A stretch of DNA of 6,427 nucleotides, from contig JAQYWL010000330.1 of NCBI GenBank assembly GCA_030145035.1, positions 1-6,427 on the forward strand. Reading direction: 5' to 3'. A model generated the notes under the pieces. That model was not told the origin of the DNA. It made no database searches and was given only the letters and a program-made list of their open reading frames with translations. The position numbers and the translations under genes are program-made. The stretch is from Desulfobacteria bacterium. GTDB lineage: Bacteria > Desulfobacterota > Desulfobacteria > Desulfobacterales > C00003060. Every line of letters starts with the position of its first letter. The stretch's first letter is position 1. Shown one piece after another: positions 6,304 through 6,427 of the stretch.

Positions 6304-6330
6304 GGCGGGACTCGTTGATGGGCGGGACTC
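6304..6330 (-). repeat. Ten-base direct repeat inside intron RNA
   Basis: GGCGGGACTC occurs at 6304-6313 and again at 6321-6330 (GAGTCCCGCC on the intron strand). One copy lies in the loop of the CGTTGATG hairpin and the other just outside its stem, so either copy could take part in alternative pairing within domain I. Confidence 0.6.
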
Positions 6331-6353
6331 TCCTCATCAACGCCGGGATTTTG

Positions 6354-6408
6354 CTTACGCTGGATCTCCTACTACCTTCTTCTTACGCAAGGAAACATCT
6401 GGATCTCC
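6354..6408 (-). repeat. Partial duplication inside intron domain I
   Basis: CTTACGC is followed directly by TGGATCTCC at 6354-6369. The same two blocks recur at 6382-6388 and 6400-6408, but with 11 extra bases between them. Twelve bases separate the two copies. This looks like a duplicated short module of domain I, or two similar structural elements. Confidence 0.55.
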
Positions 6409-6427
6409 CAAGTTCCCGAGTTACCCC

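Larger units (their letters stand above)
4623..6427 (-). mobile_element. Group II intron, 3' part including maturase; 5' end outside window
   Basis: A self-splicing retroelement on the minus strand. Evidence is a maturase ORF inside domain IV, a basal domain IV stem, a domain V hairpin (4665-4697) and a domain VI hairpin with a bulged A (4629-4660). The 3' end is estimated at 4623 (sequence ending GGAAAC), nine bases after the candidate branch-point A at 4632, which suits the family. Treat it as accurate to a few bases. Upstream of the ORF, at least 344 bases of structured RNA (6084-6427) remain without reaching a recognisable 5' terminus, so domain I is cut by the window edge. The element lies upstream of truA in the same orientation, in what looks like intergenic DNA. 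All visible parts appear intact, so the intron could be functional, but splicing cannot be judged without the 5' end. Confidence 0.88.
6084..6427 (-). ncRNA. Group II intron RNA upstream of the maturase (domain I part to domain IV start)
   Basis: I see no protein gene in these 344 bases. They read as structured intron RNA. Hairpins include GTCAGAA/TTCTGAC (6164-6170 with 6180-6186, nine-base loop) and CGTTGATG/CATCAACG (6313-6320 with 6335-6342). Next to the maturase start is the 5' strand of the domain IV basal stem (6102-6108). Exact domain borders cannot be set by eye, and the intron 5' end, expected as GTGYG, is not in the window. Confidence 0.65.

Noticed and set aside
6158..6340. A 60-residue minus-strand reading frame upstream of the maturase, rich in Arg, Gly and charged residues
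   Set aside because: It lies wholly in intron RNA with hairpins and repeats, has no clear ribosome site or protein motif, and is best read as a by-product of structured intron sequence.

Overview
The window looks like chromosomal DNA of a delta-proteobacterium (Desulfobacterota or a related anaerobic lineage). The main pointer is the small cysteine-rich protein at the left end. It carries the PxxKW signature of a family I associate with sulfate-reducing and syntrophic delta-proteobacteria. Palindrome-rich intergenic repeats and a group II intron fit that picture. The lineage is an inference and no marker gene in the window proves it.

Layout from left to right. Positions 1-172 are a leader with a weak promoter candidate. 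They are followed on the plus strand by the 92-residue PxxKW protein (173-451). A nested palindromic repeat of about 125 bp (457-581) separates it from a convergent minus-strand cluster. Read in the direction of transcription, that cluster is truA (tRNA pseudouridine synthase, 4443-3685), a CLC-type chloride channel/transporter with two C-terminal CBS domains (3641-1884), and a class I aspartate/prephenate-type aminotransferase (1774-581). The truA-CLC gap is 43 nt and the CLC-aminotransferase gap is 109 nt, with no clear terminator in either, so co-transcription is plausible. The three products have unrelated jobs: tRNA modification, anion transport and amino-acid synthesis.

Upstream of truA lies a pair of GC-rich hairpins in inverted orientation (4454-4525) plus a degenerate half copy. 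Further right, about 4623-6427 on the minus strand, is a group II intron that runs off the right edge. It has an intact 436-residue reverse transcriptase/maturase, a recognisable domain V, a domain VI with a candidate branch-point A, a basal domain IV stem formed by sequences on both sides of the ORF, and structured domain I-III RNA with internal repeats. The intron 5' end and 5' exon are outside the window.

I found no CRISPR array, tRNA, rRNA, defence system or clearly new multi-gene system. The most notable points are the palindromic elements, the CLC protein that lacks the usual internal proton glutamate, and the variant domain V of the intron.
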